DNA of 24,182 nt, from assembly GCA_019418545.1 (NCBI GenBank), contig DYBQ01000010.1, forward strand, positions 615 to 24,796. The letters are read 5' to 3'. This stretch comes from Clostridiales bacterium. Lineage in GTDB: Bacteria; Bacillota; Clostridia; Oscillospirales; Acutalibacteraceae. The notes under the pieces were generated by a model. The model made no database searches. It saw only the letters and a program-made list of their open reading frames with translations, and was not told the origin of the DNA. The position numbers and the translations under genes are program-made. Within the stretch, counting starts at the first letter, position 1. The number at the start of each line of letters is the position of its first letter. Shown here in pieces: positions 7,597 to 14,775 of this stretch.

Positions 7597-8814
7597 CTAT
7601 AAAACAATTTCAAACAACACCTGATTTTTCCCGGCAGCTCTGGCCCGGATAATTCCCTTGTGATTGCGGACAATCGAGTGGGCGATAGAAAGCCCAAGAC
7701 CATAGCTGCTGCCGGGGCTTCTGGCTGAGTCGGCCCGATAAAAGCGGTCAAACAGCCGATGGTATGCAAGGGTTTCCGCCTTAGAAAAGGTGTTGGAAAC
7801 GGATAGTCTGATTTTTTTCTCCCGGCACAGCACCACCCGAATGTCGCCCCCCTCATCACAATATTTCAGGGCATTATCAAGCAGAATGGAAACACACTGG
7901 CGGATATCCCCTTCGCTGCCATAATACCGGATGTCCGGCTGGATTGATAGCGAAAAATGTTTTCCCGTGCGTTCTGCCGGGCTTTGAAAGGCCATGGCAG
8001 TGTCGAACACCGCTTCGCTCAGGGAGAACTCTGCCATGACCCGCTGTCCCCCTTCTTCGTCCATTTTGGATAGGGTAATCATTCGGGAAATCAGCCGCCG
8101 CATTTTGGCAGTCTGCCGGTCAATGCCATCGCACCATTCATTTTTTCCAAAATTCATGGAAAGGATTTCGCAGTTGGCCGAAATGACCGTCAGTGGGGTT
8201 TTCAGCTCATGGCTTACATTGGTAATAAACTGTTTTTGCCTTTCATAGCTTTCCGCCATAGGCTTTACCGCCCGTCCGGAAAACAGCGCCACCAGCAAAA
8301 ACACCAGCAGATAAGAGGCTGCGCCAATGGAAGTGGTGATGAGCAGCACCCACAGCATATTCCCCTCTTCCTGAGAAGCGTCCAAAAAAATCAGCAGATA
8401 TCCATTCCCCTTTTTTTCCATCCGAAACCAATAGCTGTCCATCCGGCCACTGGTTTTTCCGCTTTCCAACACTTTTTGAGCATAGCTTTCGGCATCTGAT
8501 TGACTTAAAGCAGCGATTCTGTCCATAGAATACCCGACGATATTCTGCTGTCCATCCAGTGTCACAGTGCAATAGCGCACAATAAATGGAGTTTCCGGGT
8601 CTTCGGGGCCACCGGGCTGCCGCATGGGATGCCCATCGGGAACCGGGCGAGGGAATACCCCGCCGTTTTCCATGAGAATGTCCATGGTGTGGTTGAGACG
8701 TCCGGTTTGATTTGCCATGTTGATGGCGTTAATGGCAAAAATCAGCAGGAAAAATACACAGAACAGGGAGCCCATGGCGATGAGGATAAATTTTTTTCTC
8801 AGTTCCCGGAGCAT
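7597..8814 (-). CDS. Membrane sensor histidine kinase of the exporter island
   Basis: The 405-residue kinase has a transmembrane helix at about 9-31, an extracytoplasmic sensor of about 120 residues, a second helix at about 153-178, a short linker without a clear HAMP, a HisKA domain with phospho-acceptor His202 in NVSHELKTPLTV, and a C-terminal HATPase domain with the N-box DNALKYCDEGG and the final YGLGLSIAHSIV glycine box. The usual D-x-G-x-G G1 box is replaced around VSNTFSKAE, a variation known in some clostridial kinases. Its start overlaps the end of the response regulator gene by 16 bases, so the two are translationally coupled. It probably senses envelope stress or an exported substrate and phosphorylates the neighbouring regulator. 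Confidence 0.93.
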   Translation of the reverse strand: MLRELRKKFILIAMGSLFCVFFLLIFAINAINMANQTGRLNHTMDILMENGGVFPRPVPDGHPMRQPGGPEDPETPFIVRYCTVTLDGQQNIVGYSMDRIAALSQSDAESYAQKVLESGKTSGRMDSYWFRMEKKGNGYLLIFLDASQEEGNMLWVLLITTSIGAASYLLVFLLVALFSGRAVKPMAESYERQKQFITNVSHELKTPLTVISANCEILSMNFGKNEWCDGIDRQTAKMRRLISRMITLSKMDEEGGQRVMAEFSLSEAVFDTAMAFQSPAERTGKHFSLSIQPDIRYYGSEGDIRQCVSILLDNALKYCDEGGDIRVVLCREKKIRLSVSNTFSKAETLAYHRLFDRFYRADSARSPGSSYGLGLSIAHSIVRNHKGIIRARAAGKNQVLFEIVL

Positions 8815-9485
8815 ACTTTAGCCTCCAAACGATATCCTACCCCCCGCACGGCGCGGATTTCCACTGGCGCACCCAAATGGGACAGTTTTTTTCGCAGATT
8901 GGATACCGTTACCCACACAATGCTCACTTCTACCTGGGAATCCCAGCCCCAAATCTGCTCCATCAGGCTGTCGGTAGTGATAATAGCGCCAGCCCGCTCC
9001 ATAAGGCGCTCGAACACCTGAAATTCCCGGGTAACCAACGAAATCCGTTTGTCTCCATATTCCATCTCAAAGGTGCTGCGGTTCAGTCCCAGTCCTCCAT
9101 AGCGCAGAATGTCCGGGGTAAAATCCCCTTTCCGCCGCAGCATGGCCCGAATCCTTGCCAGCAGTTCACTGATGGCAAAGGGTTTTGGCAAATAGTCGTC
9201 TGCGCCGCTGTCCAGCCCGGCCACCCGGTCCTCCAGCTCGCCCCGGGCAGTCAGCAGCAAAACCGGAGTCGCGTTTCCTTCCCGGCGAAGGCGGCGCAGG
9301 ACTTCCAGCCCATCCATTCCCGGCATCATAATATCCAAAATCACGCCGTCATATTCCCCGCCGGAAATATAGGCATAAGCGTCCGTGCCCGTAAACACGG
9401 TGTCTACCGTATAATTTTGTCCACGCAATACGGTAGAAACCGCCTTGGAAATATCCCGGTCATCTTCTGCAAACAGCAGTTTCAT
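8799..9485 (-). CDS. OmpR/PhoB-family response regulator
   Basis: The 228-residue protein has a receiver domain with the acidic pair in FAEDDRD (D8/D9), phospho-acceptor Asp51 in GVILDIMMPG, Thr79 in LLLTARG and Lys101 in YLPKPF. The C-terminal winged helix (about 130-222) has the VTREFQVFERLMERAG and VSNLRKKL elements and ends in the usual RGVGYRLE hairpin. The ATG follows GGAGG. It is first in a regulator-kinase operon and divergent from an FtsX permease gene. The 171-base divergent region holds TTTAG repeats at the -35 region of both promoters, which suggests that it controls itself and the permease-ATPase pair. Confidence 0.95.
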   Translation of the reverse strand: MKLLFAEDDRDISKAVSTVLRGQNYTVDTVFTGTDAYAYISGGEYDGVILDIMMPGMDGLEVLRRLRREGNATPVLLLTARGELEDRVAGLDSGADDYLPKPFAISELLARIRAMLRRKGDFTPDILRYGGLGLNRSTFEMEYGDKRISLVTREFQVFERLMERAGAIITTDSLMEQIWGWDSQVEVSIVWVTVSNLRKKLSHLGAPVEIRAVRGVGYRLEAKVCSGN

Positions 9486-9537
9486 CCTTCATTCCTCCTG
9501 CCTGTTGGCTTTTGTGCCAATCTCCATGTTGTTTTTT

Positions 9538-9563
9538 ATTTTATCATATCTCCTTTTCCTAAA
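9538..9563 (-). promoter_or_regulatory. Candidate promoter of the response regulator gene with a TTTAG site at the -35
   Basis: On the minus strand TAAAAT (9543-9538) could be the -10. A TTTAG (9563-9559) lies at the -35 position, with a degenerate copy ATAAG exactly 11 bp further upstream (9574-9570). The -35 is poor, as expected for an activator-dependent promoter. Confidence 0.4.
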
Positions 9564-9587
9564 TCCACCCTTATTCTTTCGGGAAAA

Positions 9588-9619
9588 TTTAGCTGTTATT
9601 TAGGTTCACCGGTTATAAT
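9588..9619 (+). promoter_or_regulatory. Promoter of the permease-ATPase operon with 11-bp-phased TTTAG repeats
   Basis: TATAAT (9614-9619) stands 38 bases upstream of the permease start. Instead of a good -35 there are two direct copies of TTTAG (9588-9592 and 9599-9603), 11 bp apart, one helical turn, covering the -35 zone. OmpR-family regulators typically bind such direct repeats and activate from this position; binding of the adjacent regulator is inference. Confidence 0.6.
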
Positions 9620-9656
9620 CGTCATGCAAATTGGCAAGCAGGAGGTATTATCAATT

Positions 9657-11327
9657 ATGTACGTGCTCCAAAACGCATGGAAAAGTATCGTGCGAAACAA
9701 AGGGCGGAATATCCTGTTGGGCATCATTGCCCTGATTATCGCCCTATCCGGTTGTCTGGCTCTTTCCATTCGCCAGGCCGCCGAAACGGCTCGGGAGGAT
9801 GCCTTGTCTCAAATGAGCATTACGGCGCAAATTAGCTTTGACCGTACCAGCGCTATGAAGGATATGGCAGGACAGCCGCCGGAAAAGCCGGATGACAATG
9901 GGGAAGGCGGCGGCTTTGACCGGGGAAATTTTGATTTTGAAAGTCTGGCTGGCGAGACTCTGACTTTGGATGACTATATGACCTATACGGAGGCTCTTTC
10001 GGATGGGGACGGCTATTACTATACTATGACCGCCTCTCTCAACGCTTCGGGAGATTTGCTCCCCTATGGAGATTCAGAGGAGGATTCTGGCACAACCGGT
10101 ACCGAAGAAGAAACCGCCCAGGAGAATGCAGCCCCGCCTGATGGCCAGCCCGGCGGCATGGGAGGCAATATGATGGGAGGCCGGGGTGGATTCTCCGTGC
10201 AGGGAGATTTTTCCATCACAGGATATTCCTCCTACACAGCCATGCTCTCCCTGTTTGGCGAGGACGGAAGCCTTTCTATTACCGACGGTCAGATGTTTGA
10301 CGAAGAGAGCCGCGAGCCAGCCTGTGTTATCAGCGATGAGCTGGCGTTGTACAATGACCTCTCTGTTGGGGATACGATTACCCTTGCAAACCCCAATTAT
10401 GAGGATGAAACCTATGAACTCACGGTGAGCGGTATTTATACCAACGCTTCTTCCGACGAAGGAAACAGCATGTTTTCCTTCTCTGACCCCGCCAACAATA
10501 TCTATATGAACTATAACGCCCTTTCCACCATCATAGATGCTTCTGCCGAGGCGGGCAATGTGACTGAAAATGATGATGGGGAAGAAACCGATGCGGCTCT
10601 GCGGGGGGAAACCCTCTTTACTTATACCTTTGCATCAGTGGAAAACTATGAAAGCTTTTCGGAAAAGGTGTATGATTTGGGTCTGAGTGAAGACTATATT
10701 GTGTCCTCTCAGGATTTGGCCTCTTTTGAAAACAGCCTCACCCCGCTGAATACCCTTAGCACCATGGCAGGATGGTTTTTCCTGGTCGTGCTGCTGGTAG
10801 GCGGCGCGATTCTGGTAGTGCTCAACTTGTTTAATCTTCGGGAGAGGAAATATGAAATCGGCGTTTTGGCAGCCATTGGCATGAAAAAGCGGAAAATTGC
10901 CGCTCAGTTTGTGAGTGAACTGTTCTGCGTCACATTGGCAGCCTTTCTCATTGGCACTACAGCCGGAGCATGTATTTCCGTACCGGTAACCAACCAGCTT
11001 TTGGCAGGACAAACCCAGAGCAGCCAGCAGAGCAGTGAGCAAATTGCCGGGAATTTTGGATTTGAGCCAGGGGAGATACCTCAGGGCGGTTTTAATGGCG
11101 GCGGGAAAATGGAAGCTATGGGCGGCGGTGCCATGGGCGGCCGCGGCGGCATGGAAAATGCCGGGGGTCCGGTTTCCTACATCACTTCGGTTGCCAGCGC
11201 CACGGATTTGACAGTGGTGCTGCAGCTCATAGGGGTTGGAATCCTGCTGACCATTGTGTCCAGTTTGGCGGCAGTGGTCACTATCACCCGGTATGAGCCG
11301 CTAAAAATCCTTTCCAGCAGAACCTGA
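9657..11327 (+). CDS. FtsX-type ABC transporter permease with Gly/Met-rich external loops
   Basis: A much longer open frame exists upstream, but AGGAGGT ten bases before the ATG at 9657 and the MacB/FtsX-like opening (YVLQNAWKSIVRNKGRNILL) fix the start, giving 556 residues. Helix 1 is at about 19-37, followed by an extracytoplasmic domain to about 370 and helices at about 371-391, 421-443 and 519-543 with the FtsX signature RERKYEIGVLAAIGMKKR. Two unusual low-complexity stretches face outward: residues 163-178 (GGMGGNMMGGRGG) and 477-504 (again GGG, GAMGGRGGM), the second between the last two helices. The ATPase follows 13 bases later. The pair should form a heteromeric exporter. The substrate is unknown. 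Confidence 0.93.
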   Translation: MYVLQNAWKSIVRNKGRNILLGIIALIIALSGCLALSIRQAAETAREDALSQMSITAQISFDRTSAMKDMAGQPPEKPDDNGEGGGFDRGNFDFESLAGETLTLDDYMTYTEALSDGDGYYYTMTASLNASGDLLPYGDSEEDSGTTGTEEETAQENAAPPDGQPGGMGGNMMGGRGGFSVQGDFSITGYSSYTAMLSLFGEDGSLSITDGQMFDEESREPACVISDELALYNDLSVGDTITLANPNYEDETYELTVSGIYTNASSDEGNSMFSFSDPANNIYMNYNALSTIIDASAEAGNVTENDDGEETDAALRGETLFTYTFASVENYESFSEKVYDLGLSEDYIVSSQDLASFENSLTPLNTLSTMAGWFFLVVLLVGGAILVVLNLFNLRERKYEIGVLAAIGMKKRKIAAQFVSELFCVTLAAFLIGTTAGACISVPVTNQLLAGQTQSSQQSSEQIAGNFGFEPGEIPQGGFNGGGKMEAMGGGAMGGRGGMENAGGPVSYITSVASATDLTVVLQLIGVGILLTIVSSLAAVVTITRYEPLKILSSRT

Positions 11328-11340
11328 CGGGAGGCACAGT

Positions 11341-12015
11341 ATGAGTATTTTAAAAATGGAAGACGTTTGTTACCGTTATGATAAAAATTCCCCGAACGTC
11401 CTGGACCATGTAAACTTTGAATTTGACGCAGGGAAAATTTATGCCATTGTGGGAAAATCCGGCGCCGGAAAAACCACACTGCTGTCGGTTCTGTCCAGCT
11501 TGGCATCCCCTACCGGCGGGCGCATCAGCCTGAACGGAGAGGACATTGGAAAAATTGACAAGTACCGGTTCCGCAGCAGCTATATCGGCGTAGTATTCCA
11601 AAGCTTTAACCTGCTTCCTGATTTGACAGCAGCGGAAAACGTGGTGCTGTCCATGAACATTTCCGGGAAGAGCATCCCCCACAAAAAGCAGCGGGCCATG
11701 GCGCTCTTGGAAAAAGTAGGACTCAGCACAGAAGAAGCCAGCCGCCGGGTACTCAAGCTTTCCGGCGGGCAGCAGCAGCGGGTAGCAATTGCCCGGGCCA
11801 TTTCCTACGAGCCGCAAATCCTGTTGGCCGACGAGCCCACAGGCAATTTGGATGGGGAAACCCAGGACGAAATTATGGCCATTTTCCGGCAGCTGGCCGA
11901 TGAGGGGAAATGTGTGATTTTGGTAACCCATTCGCCTCAGGTGGCAGCGGCAGTGGATGTCGTGTATGAGCTTTCCAAAATTTCCCGTCCTAAAAAGCAG
12001 ACAGCGCAGTCATAA
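11341..12015 (+). CDS. ABC transporter ATP-binding protein (MacB/LolD/BceA type)
   Basis: This 224-residue ATPase pairs with the permease immediately upstream (13-base gap, GGGAGG before the ATG). Seen: Walker A GKSGAGKTT (38-46), Q-loop VVFQSFNLLPDLTAAENV, signature LSGGQQQRVAIARA, Walker B ILLADEPTGNLD and switch His in ILVTHSPQ. Length and sequence match the lipoprotein/antimicrobial-peptide exporter branch, in which ATP hydrolysis drives the FtsX-type permease from the cytoplasmic face. A strong hairpin follows the stop. Confidence 0.95.
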   Translation: MSILKMEDVCYRYDKNSPNVLDHVNFEFDAGKIYAIVGKSGAGKTTLLSVLSSLASPTGGRISLNGEDIGKIDKYRFRSSYIGVVFQSFNLLPDLTAAENVVLSMNISGKSIPHKKQRAMALLEKVGLSTEEASRRVLKLSGGQQQRVAIARAISYEPQILLADEPTGNLDGETQDEIMAIFRQLADEGKCVILVTHSPQVAAAVDVVYELSKISRPKKQTAQS

Positions 12016-12051
12016 GGGATTGAAACATACAAAATCTTTTTTAATAGTCAA

Positions 12052-12087
12052 AGCCCCCTCTGCCGTTAGTGAACAGCAGAGGGGGCT
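12052..12087. terminator. Bidirectional terminator between the ABC operon and serCA
   Basis: The arms AGCCCCCTCTGC (12052-12063) and GCAGAGGGGGCT (12076-12087) pair perfectly over 12 bp with a 12-base loop. It lies between two convergent genes (stops at 12015 and 12111). The flanking T-tracts are modest on both sides, so efficiency in each direction is uncertain. Confidence 0.8.
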
Positions 12088-12110
12088 ATTTGTGTTATGA
12101 TTATTAGTCT

Positions 12111-13277
12111 TTAGCGAATAACCCGTACCCGGATAATAGGCTCCATGCCGGCCAGGCTGGTTACAGCATCGTCTGCCAAATCGCCGGAAACATCAAAAAT
12201 CGTATAGGCATAATCCCCGCGGGACATGCTCTGCATGTTTTCAATGTTAACGCCTGCATTGCCCACCGCGCCGGAGAACAGGCTGATGGTGTTCGGCACA
12301 TTCCGATGGAGGATGCAAATGCGAATCATGCCTTCGGCTCTGGGCATGCTCACCGCCGGCATATTTACCGAGTTGCGGATATTGCCGTTTTCCAGATAGT
12401 CCTTTAACTCATCCACTGCCATGCTGGCGCAGTTGTCCTCAGATTCCGGGGTGGAAGCGCCCAGATGAGGAATGGCGGTTACGCCCTCTACGCCCAGCAG
12501 CTCGTCATCCGGGAAGTCGGTGACATAGGCGGCAGCCTTGCCGCTTTCCAGTGCAGCCACCAGGTCAGCGGATTTTACCAGTCCGCCGCGGGCAAAGTTC
12601 AAAATCCGAACACCGTCCTTCATTTTAGCCAGAGAATCAGCACAAATCATGCCTTTGGTATCCGGCGTCTGGGGCAGGTGCAGGGTGATATAATCGCAGT
12701 TAGCATAAATTTCGTCCAGAGAACGGGCATGGCGCACTGTGCTGGAGAGACCCCATGCAGCATCTACGGACAAATAAGGGTCATAGCCGAAAACCGTCAT
12801 GCCCAGCGCTTCGGCAACATTGGCCACCAAAATACCGATGGCGCCCAGGCCAATAACGCCCAGAGATTTGCCGGAGATTTCGGGACCCACAAAAGCAGAC
12901 TTTCCTTTTTCCACCAGCTTGCCGACCTGTTCGCCTTCGCCCTTGAGGGTTTTGACCCAGTCCATGCCCTTGGCAATCTTACGGGAAGCCAGCAGCAGGC
13001 CGCAGACCACCAGTTCTTTCACGGCATTGGCGTTTGCACCGGGGGTGTTGAATACGACAATGCCTTTTTCGCTGCACTTGTCAATGGGGATATTGTTTAC
13101 ACCGGCGCCGGCTCTGGCAATGGCCAGCAGGCTTTCCGGCAGCTCCATGTCGTGCATGGCGGCAGAACGCACCAAAACGGCATCGGCCTGTGCCAGCTCG
13201 GCTCCAACAGTATAGTTATCCCCAAAGCGGCCAGTGCCGATGGGACTGATTTTATTCAGGCAATGAATCTGATACAT
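12111..13277 (-). CDS. serA: D-3-phosphoglycerate dehydrogenase (serine biosynthesis)
   Basis: The 388-residue cytoplasmic enzyme oxidises 3-phosphoglycerate to 3-phosphohydroxypyruvate with NAD, the first step of the phosphorylated serine pathway. Seen: the substrate-domain motif IARAGAGVNNIP, the NAD-binding GVIGLGAIG (140-148), the catalytic arginine in LNFARGGLV, and the catalytic histidine in IPHLGAST. Residues from about 315 form a single ACT domain (NTISLFSGAVGNAGVNIENMQS), a usual site of feedback by serine. There is no intervening ASB domain, so this is the short ACT-containing form. The start has AAGGAGAA and lies 2 bases after the serC stop, so the two genes form one operon. Confidence 0.96.
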   Translation of the reverse strand: MYQIHCLNKISPIGTGRFGDNYTVGAELAQADAVLVRSAAMHDMELPESLLAIARAGAGVNNIPIDKCSEKGIVVFNTPGANANAVKELVVCGLLLASRKIAKGMDWVKTLKGEGEQVGKLVEKGKSAFVGPEISGKSLGVIGLGAIGILVANVAEALGMTVFGYDPYLSVDAAWGLSSTVRHARSLDEIYANCDYITLHLPQTPDTKGMICADSLAKMKDGVRILNFARGGLVKSADLVAALESGKAAAYVTDFPDDELLGVEGVTAIPHLGASTPESEDNCASMAVDELKDYLENGNIRNSVNMPAVSMPRAEGMIRICILHRNVPNTISLFSGAVGNAGVNIENMQSMSRGDYAYTIFDVSGDLADDAVTSLAGMEPIIRVRVIR

Positions 13278-13279
13278 AA

Positions 13280-14365
13280 TTAGCCATTCTCCTTTTCAAA
13301 CTGCTCCATAAAGGCGACCAGCTTTTCCACGCCTTCCATGGGCATTGCATTATAAATCGAAGCCCGCATACCGCCAACGGAGCGATGACCCTTCAGGTTT
13401 ACAAAGTCTGCCGCAGCGGCTTCCTTCACAAATTTTGCGTCCAGCTCGTCATTGCCGGTAACAAAAGGAACGTTCATCAAGGAGCGGTCTTCTGGAACAA
13501 CGGTGCCCTTAAACAGCTTGGAAGAATCCAGGAAGCTGTAGAGCAGGCCGGCTTTCTTTTCGTTGATTTTTTTCATTTCTTCCAGGCCGCCCATGTCATT
13601 TTTGAGCCACTCCAGCACCATTTTCATAATATAAATGGAATAGCAGGGCGGGGTGTTAAACATGGAGCCGTTATCGGCATGAGTCTGATAGTTGAACATG
13701 GTGGGGGTAATGTCCATGGCATTGCCAATCAAATCCTCGCGGATAATCACCACCGTCAGACCGGCAGGGCCCATGTTTTTCTGTGCGCCGGCATACAGGA
13801 CGCCGAATTTGGAAACGTCAATGGGTTCGCTCAGAATGCAGGAAGAAACGTCGGCTACCAGCGGTACGTCGCCGGTTTCGGGCAATGTGGTATAGCGGGT
13901 GCCATAAATGGTGTTGTTCAGGCAAATGTGGAAATAATCGGCATCCGGGGTAAAGGTGGCCGAATCCAGCTTGGGAATGTAGGAGAAGGTTTTATCTTTG
14001 GAAGAAGCTACTACATTCACTTCGCCATACCGTGCAGCCTCCTTATAGGCTTTGGTTGCCCATTGGCCGGTGAGCACATAATCGGCTTTGCCGTTTTTGG
14101 TCATCAGGTTCATGGGAACCATGGCGAATTGGGAGGATGCACCGCCCTGCAGGAACAATACCTTATAGTTATCGGGGATTCCCATTACTTCACGCAGTAA
14201 ACTCTCCGCAGATTCAATAATGCCCCCGTACACCTTAGAGCGATGTGACATTTCCATAACGGACTGGCCGGAGCCCTGATAGTCCAGCATTTCGTCGGCA
14301 GCGCGGCGAAGAACGGGCTCGGGAAGAATCGAAGGGCCTGCGGAAAAATTGTACACGCGTTTCAT
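13280..14365 (-). CDS. serC: Phosphoserine aminotransferase
   Basis: The 361-residue PLP enzyme converts 3-phosphohydroxypyruvate and glutamate to O-phosphoserine and 2-oxoglutarate, the second step of serine synthesis. It begins KRVYNFSAGPSILPEPVL, the family hallmark, and keeps the phosphate-binding HRSK (41-44), the LQGGASSQFAMVPMN motif, and the PLP lysine Lys196 in AGAQKNMGPAG. The length equals the family standard. GGAGGT lies nine bases before the ATG. It is first in the serC-serA operon, behind a near-consensus promoter. No serB phosphatase gene is in the window. Confidence 0.97.
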   Translation of the reverse strand: MKRVYNFSAGPSILPEPVLRRAADEMLDYQGSGQSVMEMSHRSKVYGGIIESAESLLREVMGIPDNYKVLFLQGGASSQFAMVPMNLMTKNGKADYVLTGQWATKAYKEAARYGEVNVVASSKDKTFSYIPKLDSATFTPDADYFHICLNNTIYGTRYTTLPETGDVPLVADVSSCILSEPIDVSKFGVLYAGAQKNMGPAGLTVVIIREDLIGNAMDITPTMFNYQTHADNGSMFNTPPCYSIYIMKMVLEWLKNDMGGLEEMKKINEKKAGLLYSFLDSSKLFKGTVVPEDRSLMNVPFVTGNDELDAKFVKEAAAADFVNLKGHRSVGGMRASIYNAMPMEGVEKLVAFMEQFEKENG

Positions 14366-14396
14366 AAGGGTACCTCCAAAAAAATATGATTACATA

Positions 14397-14417
14397 CGGA
14401 AATTCTGTTGATTTCCG
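14397..14417. repeat. Inverted repeat in the serC leader
   Basis: CGGAAAT and ATTTCCG (7-bp perfect arms, 7-base loop) lie 14 to 34 bases downstream of the -10, between the promoter and the serC ribosome binding site. It could be an operator for a dimeric repressor or a small RNA hairpin; no T-tract follows immediately, so it is not a terminator. Confidence 0.45.
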
Positions 14418-14430
14418 CAAATATGACACT

Positions 14431-14459
14431 ATTATAACGCTTTAATTTGATAAAGTCAA
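14431..14459 (-). promoter_or_regulatory. serC-serA promoter, TTGACT-17-TATAAT
   Basis: On the minus strand TTGACT (14459-14454) and TATAAT (14436-14431) are spaced by 17 bases. Eleven of twelve positions match the sigma-A consensus. It lies about 65 bases upstream of serC. Confidence 0.85.
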
Positions 14460-14630
14460 TCGGAACTTCACAGTTCTGGTAAAACTTTTTGACACATTTT
14501 GGGGAGCTTTGCACAAATAAGTCAAATAAAGGTTACACAGAACTCTCTGCATAAAAAACTTTACGGAAATCCAGTGAAAATTATAACGGAAATCGCTGCT
14601 ATTTTTATGATGTTTAAAGAAAATCTTATA
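14460..14630. other. Intergenic stretch between divergent serC and flavoprotein promoters
   Basis: This AT-rich part of the 410-base divergent region holds no frame with a ribosome binding site and no clear hairpin or repeat. Short open frames cross it on both strands, but they overlap the promoters and lack start signals, so I see no gene here. Confidence 0.6.
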
Positions 14631-14632
14631 TA

Positions 14633-14661
14633 TAGACAAAAGGAAACGGAAATGGTATACT
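14633..14661 (+). promoter_or_regulatory. Promoter of the flavoprotein gene, TAGACA-17-(TGG)TATACT
   Basis: TAGACA (14633-14638) and TATACT (14656-14661) are 17 bases apart, each one mismatch from consensus, and TGG precedes the -10, giving an extended -10 element. Confidence 0.7.
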
Positions 14662-14673
14662 TGAAAAAAGTGT

Positions 14674-14710
14674 GGTTATCAACGAGAAATACTGCTTTTC
14701 GTTGATAACC
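14674..14710 (+). repeat. Long perfect inverted repeat at the start of the flavoprotein transcript
   Basis: GGTTATCAACGA (14674-14685) and TCGTTGATAACC (14699-14710) are perfect 12-base arms around a 13-base loop. With the promoter just upstream, transcription should start at about 14668, so this hairpin would form the extreme 5' end of the mRNA, or act as a dyad operator just downstream of the start. A short TTT follows, too weak for certain termination. Confidence 0.75.
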
Positions 14711-14775
14711 TTTGTGGTAGTTGCGGCTAACAATCAAACAGCCGCCTGGTTCTTACATGACAAGGAGTGTAAAAG

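Noticed and set aside
7561..7600. Weak hairpin after the histidine kinase (AGCC/GGCT, then CTTTTT)
   Set aside because: The stem is only four base pairs with a nine-base loop; not enough to call a terminator.
7470..7859. 130-residue upstream extension of the ATPase-permease frame
   Set aside because: It covers the consensus promoter and the kinase 3' end and has no SD; GTG at 7469 with AAAGGAG gives the normal ABC N-terminus.
8877..9656. N-terminal extension of the FtsX permease frame across the response regulator gene
   Set aside because: It overlaps a complete response regulator on the other strand; the permease family starts at the SD-supported ATG at 9657.
12465..14200. Long plus-strand frames (about 270 codons each) opposite serA and serC
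   Set aside because: They are antisense shadows of well-recognised enzymes, are His/Gly/Gln-rich as expected of reverse reading, and have no ribosome binding sites.
14442..14705. Short frames on both strands in the serC/flavoprotein divergent region
   Set aside because: They overlap both promoters and the inverted repeat and lack ribosome binding sites.
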